Shown here in pieces: positions 6,615 to 8,188 of a stretch of 8,188 nt of DNA. A program made the translations under genes and the position numbers. Numbering within the stretch: position 1 is the first letter of the stretch; each line of letters opens with the position of its first letter. The notes under the pieces are model-generated. The model made no database searches. It was not told where the DNA came from and was given only the letters and a program-made list of their open reading frames with translations. The DNA lies in NCBI GenBank assembly GCA_900763035.1, contig CAAFIS010000212.1, positions 1 through 8,188 on the forward strand, in the 5' to 3' direction. The DNA comes from Clostridia bacterium. Its GTDB lineage: Bacteria > Bacillota > Clostridia > Oscillospirales > Acutalibacteraceae.

Positions 6615-6957
6615 CGAAGTGTTGGCCGCGCTCGGTGTGCCGGTACATGCCGACGCGCTGCTGCTGCGTGACAGCGGCGGCGAGGTGCTGGGCCACGCCG
6701 TGTTCGCCGTGGACGGCGACACGGTAGAAGTGATCCGCGTGCAGAGCCCGGTCCCGATGCTTACCGAAGGGCTGATCCGCGCCGTGCTCAACGCGGGCGA
6801 CTGCCGCGGGGCGGCGTTCGGCCTGTGCCGCGATGCGGACACTGCCGGCGTGAGCGTGGCCATGCTGCGCGGACTGGAGTTCGCTCCGGCCGAGGAAGGG
6901 ATGCGCGTGTCGATCGAGGCGTTTTTCCGTTCCGGCTGCCGCCACGGCGAAAAGTGA
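6577..6957 (+). CDS. Small degenerate GNAT-like protein (function unknown)
   Basis: This 126-aa protein is not a family I can name with certainty. The pattern GHAVFAVDGDTVEVIRVQ (39-56), then a helix LTEGLIRAVLNAG (62-74), a strand RGAAFGLC (77-84) and MLRGLEFAPAEEGMRVSIEAFF (96-117) resembles the later strands and the 'LGF' turn of GNAT acetyltransferases. However, the R/QxxGxG/A acetyl-CoA pyrophosphate loop expected after residue 56 is missing; the sequence there is SPVPMLTEG. It may have lost catalysis or bind another ligand. GTG 6577 is chosen because AGGGAG (6564-6569) is 7 nt upstream; ATG 6589 is an alternative. It overlaps the preceding gene by 38 bp, so coupled translation is likely, and it is the last gene before the terminator. 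Confidence 0.75.
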   Translation: MITIMPAKRPDDDEVLAALGVPVHADALLLRDSGGEVLGHAVFAVDGDTVEVIRVQSPVPMLTEGLIRAVLNAGDCRGAAFGLCRDADTAGVSVAMLRGLEFAPAEEGMRVSIEAFFRSGCRHGEK

Positions 6958-6972
6958 ACGAAAACGATGATG

Positions 6973-7010
6973 ATGCCCCTTCGGCGCGGCCGCGCCGGAG
7001 GGGCATTTTC
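6973..7010 (+). terminator. Intrinsic terminator of the scpAB-rluB operon
   Basis: A near-perfect palindrome centred between 6989 and 6990 extends 17 positions to each side (6973-7006). It contains a single T-G wobble (6981/6998) and is followed by TTTT (7006-7009). The stem reads ATGCCCCTTCGGC... against ...GCCGGAGGGGCAT. It begins 15 nt after the stop codon at 6957. This is the clearest terminator in the window and marks the end of the long operon. Confidence 0.92.
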
Positions 7011-7060
7011 GCGTGCTGCGGGGCGGTGACGGAAGATTTTTTCGCATGACGAAAAAGGGC

Positions 7061-7094
7061 TTGCACTTTTTCTCGTTTCGTCGTATAATATAAT
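7061..7094 (+). promoter_or_regulatory. Sigma-A-type promoter of the biotin carrier/carboxyltransferase operon
   Basis: TTGCAC at 7061-7066 and TATAAT at 7084-7089 are 17 bp apart. A second, overlapping TATAAT lies at 7089-7094, which would give a 22-bp spacer and is less likely to be used. Transcription would start near 7096, leaving a leader of about 165 nt before the first gene. The inverted repeat at 7038-7056 lies just upstream of the -35 box. Confidence 0.8.
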
Positions 7095-7095
7095 C

Positions 7096-7259
7096 AGGGT
7101 AATTTGGAGATAAGGCCGCGAGCAAATGCTGCAAGCGGGCCGTGTCGACGCTGCACAGGCGGCGTTCCGGGCAGCCGGAACGGCGCGCGTCCATGCGCCG
7201 GGCGGTGCCGCCGGACGATGCCGGCGCGGCCCTCGATCCGTCAGAAAGGAAAGATCACG
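7096..7259 (+). promoter_or_regulatory. Long inverted-repeat-rich 5' leader of the biotin carrier gene
   Basis: Between the predicted start point and ATG 7260 lie about 164 nt, the longest untranslated leader in the window. A perfect 8-bp hairpin is at 7163-7170/7175-7182 (CGTTCCGG, loop GCAG, CCGGAACG). Next come GCGC/GCGC at 7183-7186/7195-7198, and a stem with GCCGG 7210-7214/CCGGC 7221-7225 closed by GGGC 7200-7203/GCCC 7229-7232. The ribosome binding site AAAGGA (7245-7250) is outside these stems. I do not recognise a known riboswitch or T-box signature. In GC-rich DNA some of this pairing is expected by chance. An unusual 45-codon ORF (7126-7263) also lies here. Apart from the terminator, promoter and leader, I see nothing else in the gene-free stretch 6958-7259. 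Confidence 0.4.
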
Positions 7260-7631
7260 ATGAAAAAATTCCATGTTTCCGTCAACGGCAACGCCTATGA
7301 GGTCGAGGTCGAAGAAGTCGGTGCCGCTGCGGCACCGGCCGCTGCTCCGGCTCCGGCTGCTGCTGCCCCCGCTGCTCCGGCTGCGCCCGCCGCTCCGGCT
7401 GCGCCCGCCGCTGCAGGCGCGAACGATGTGCTGTGCCCGATGCCCGGCACGATCGTGGACGTGAAGGTCAAGGCCGGCGACAGCGTGAAGAAGGGCGATG
7501 TGCTGGTGGTGTTCGAGGCCATGAAGATGGAAAACGAGATCATGGCCGCTGCCGACGGCACGGTGTCCGCCGTCTATGTGACGAAGGGCGAGAGCGTGGA
7601 GTCCGGCAAGGTGCTGTTGAGCATGAACTGA
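7260..7631 (+). CDS. Biotin carrier protein (biotinyl/lipoyl domain) of a decarboxylase complex
   Basis: This 123-aa protein carries the biotin that shuttles CO2 between carboxyltransferase and decarboxylase/carboxylase subunits. A short N-terminal beta motif (MKKFHVSVNGNAYEVEVEEV, 1-20), typical of the gamma subunits of glutaconyl-CoA, methylmalonyl-CoA and oxaloacetate decarboxylases, precedes a flexible Ala/Pro linker (about 21-53). The biotinyl domain occupies 56-123 with MPGTIVDVKVKAGDSVKKGD and the attachment motif EAMKM, where K89 receives biotin. The start ATG 7260 has AAAGGA 9 nt upstream; a longer in-frame reading from TTG 7104 would translate the hairpin-rich leader and is unlikely. 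The carboxyltransferase gene follows after 38 bp, so the two products probably work in one complex. Which substrate is used cannot be read from this subunit. Confidence 0.95.
   Translation: MKKFHVSVNGNAYEVEVEEVGAAAAPAAAPAPAAAAPAAPAAPAAPAAPAAAGANDVLCPMPGTIVDVKVKAGDSVKKGDVLVVFEAMKMENEIMAAADGTVSAVYVTKGESVESGKVLLSMN
7374..7409 (+). repeat. 18-bp direct repeat encoding the Ala/Pro linker
   Basis: The unit GCTCCGGCTGCGCCCGCC is present twice in exact tandem (7374-7391 and 7392-7409), in frame, and gives repeated APAAPA residues in the linker of the biotin carrier. Flanking sequence from about 7339 is a looser version of the same codon pattern. Linkers like this are known to vary in length among carrier proteins. 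Confidence 0.85.
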
Positions 7632-7669
7632 TCCGGACGCCGTTTGCCACAGGAAAGGAATGATCTGTT

Positions 7670-8188
7670 TTGACCAAAAAGATCGGGATCACCGAGACTA
7701 TCCTGCGTGACGCCCATCAGTCGCTGATCGCGACGCGGATGTCCACCGAGGAGATGCTGCCCGCACTGGAGGCGCTGGACAAGATCGGCTACCGTTCGCT
7801 GGAGTGCTGGGGCGGCGCGACGTTCGACGCCTGCCTGCGCTTTTTGGATGAGGATCCGTGGGAGCGCCTGCGCACGCTGAAGAAGCATATGCCCAACACG
7901 CCCCTGCAGATGCTGTTCCGCGGGCAGAATATGCTGGGCTACCGTCACTATGCCGACGATCTGGTCGAATACTTCGTGCAGAAATCGGTCGCGAACGGCA
8001 TCGACGTGATCCGCATCTTCGATGCGCTCAACGATATCCGCAACCTGCAGACCTCCATCGATGCCGCCAAAAAGGAAAAGGGCGCGCACGTGCAGGTGGC
8101 GATCTCCTACACCACCAGCCCGGTACACGATATCGCGTATTTCGTCGGGTATGCCAAGCAGCTGGAGGAGGCGGGCGCCGATTCCATC
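7670..8188 (+). CDS. oadA: Carboxyltransferase subunit, oxaloacetate decarboxylase alpha / pyruvate carboxylase B type (5' part)
   Basis: The first 173 residues of a protein of about 460-470 or more run off the window end. The start matches the family ([29 protein letters not shown]): the RDAHQS motif (13-18) carries the metal-binding aspartate D14. [24 protein letters not shown] (45-67), [16 protein letters not shown] (82-97) and [12 protein letters not shown] (114-125) are hallmarks of the biotin-dependent carboxyltransferase TIM barrel acting on oxaloacetate/pyruvate. The start is TTG 7670: an in-frame TGA at 7661-7663 rules out anything upstream, and AGGAAAGGA (7651-7659) provides the ribosome binding site; the ATG at 7660 is out of frame. 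With the preceding biotin carrier it forms a decarboxylase or carboxylase module. The symbol is tentative: an anaplerotic PycB cannot be separated from OadA here, and methylmalonyl-CoA-type carboxyltransferases are a different fold group. Confidence 0.93.
   Translation, partial: MTKKIGITETILRDAHQSLIATRMSTEEMLPALEALDKIGYRSLECWGGATFDACLRFLDEDPWERLRTLKKHMPNTPLQMLFRGQNMLGYRHYADDLVEYFVQKSVANGIDVIRIFDALNDIRNLQTSIDAAKKEKGAHVQVAISYTTSPVHDIAYFVGYAKQLEEAGADSI

Noticed and set aside
7104..7259. N-terminal extension of the biotin carrier from TTG 7104
   Set aside because: It would translate the hairpin-rich leader into an Arg/Pro-rich stretch unlike any carrier protein, while ATG 7260 has a proper binding site and begins with the family motif.
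6138..7274. Antisense open frame of 378 codons across rluB, the GNAT-like gene and the intergenic region
   Set aside because: It runs through a clear terminator and promoter of the other strand and shows no recognisable motif.

Overview
The window is GC-rich, densely packed, and coded almost entirely on the + strand. It looks like chromosomal DNA of a GC-rich Gram-positive anaerobe of the Clostridia (an Oscillospiraceae/Ruminococcaceae-type genome is my inference). The reasons are the scpA-scpB-DUF2953-gerW-dac-rluB gene order, a GerW/YtfJ sporulation protein, strong AGGAGG-type ribosome binding sites, and three sigma-A-like promoters with 17-bp spacers. I see no phage, transposon, CRISPR, tRNA or rRNA.

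Layout. (1) 14-1164: a TTGACA/CATAAT promoter drives an orphan 363-aa protein with an HExxH zinc-metallopeptidase signature and a short TDPA repeat linker; its function is unknown. (2) 1194-7010: a second promoter (TTGCGC/TATAAT) starts a long co-directional cluster: a site-2-protease-like M50 membrane protein, ScpA and ScpB (condensin partners), a DUF2953 membrane-anchored protein, GerW/YtfJ, a secreted D-Ala-D-Ala carboxypeptidase, an RsuA/RluB-type pseudouridine synthase, and a small degenerate GNAT-like protein. It ends at a textbook intrinsic terminator. Most junctions are a few bases long or overlap, so this reads as one operon, with one larger 88-94 bp gap before the carboxypeptidase that holds a strong hairpin lacking a T-tract. 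(3) 7061-8188: a third promoter, a leader of about 165 nt rich in inverted repeats, a biotin carrier protein with an Ala/Pro linker, and the start of a carboxyltransferase (oxaloacetate decarboxylase alpha / pyruvate carboxylase B type) that runs off the window.

How the parts work together. The middle cluster joins chromosome condensation/segregation (ScpAB with SMC), sporulation-linked envelope functions (GerW, carboxypeptidase) and rRNA modification. It resembles the scpA-scpB...dacB-spmA-spmB-rluB neighbourhood of Bacillus, but spmA and spmB are absent here. The last pair is the start of a biotin-dependent decarboxylase or carboxylase: the carrier's biotinyl-lysine shuttles CO2 to or from the carboxyltransferase.

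I found no convincing new multi-gene system. The parts most worth a second look are the orphan metallopeptidase-like gene, the structured leader before the biotin carrier (with a possible 45-codon ORF overlapping the carrier's start), and the hairpin between gerW and the carboxypeptidase gene.
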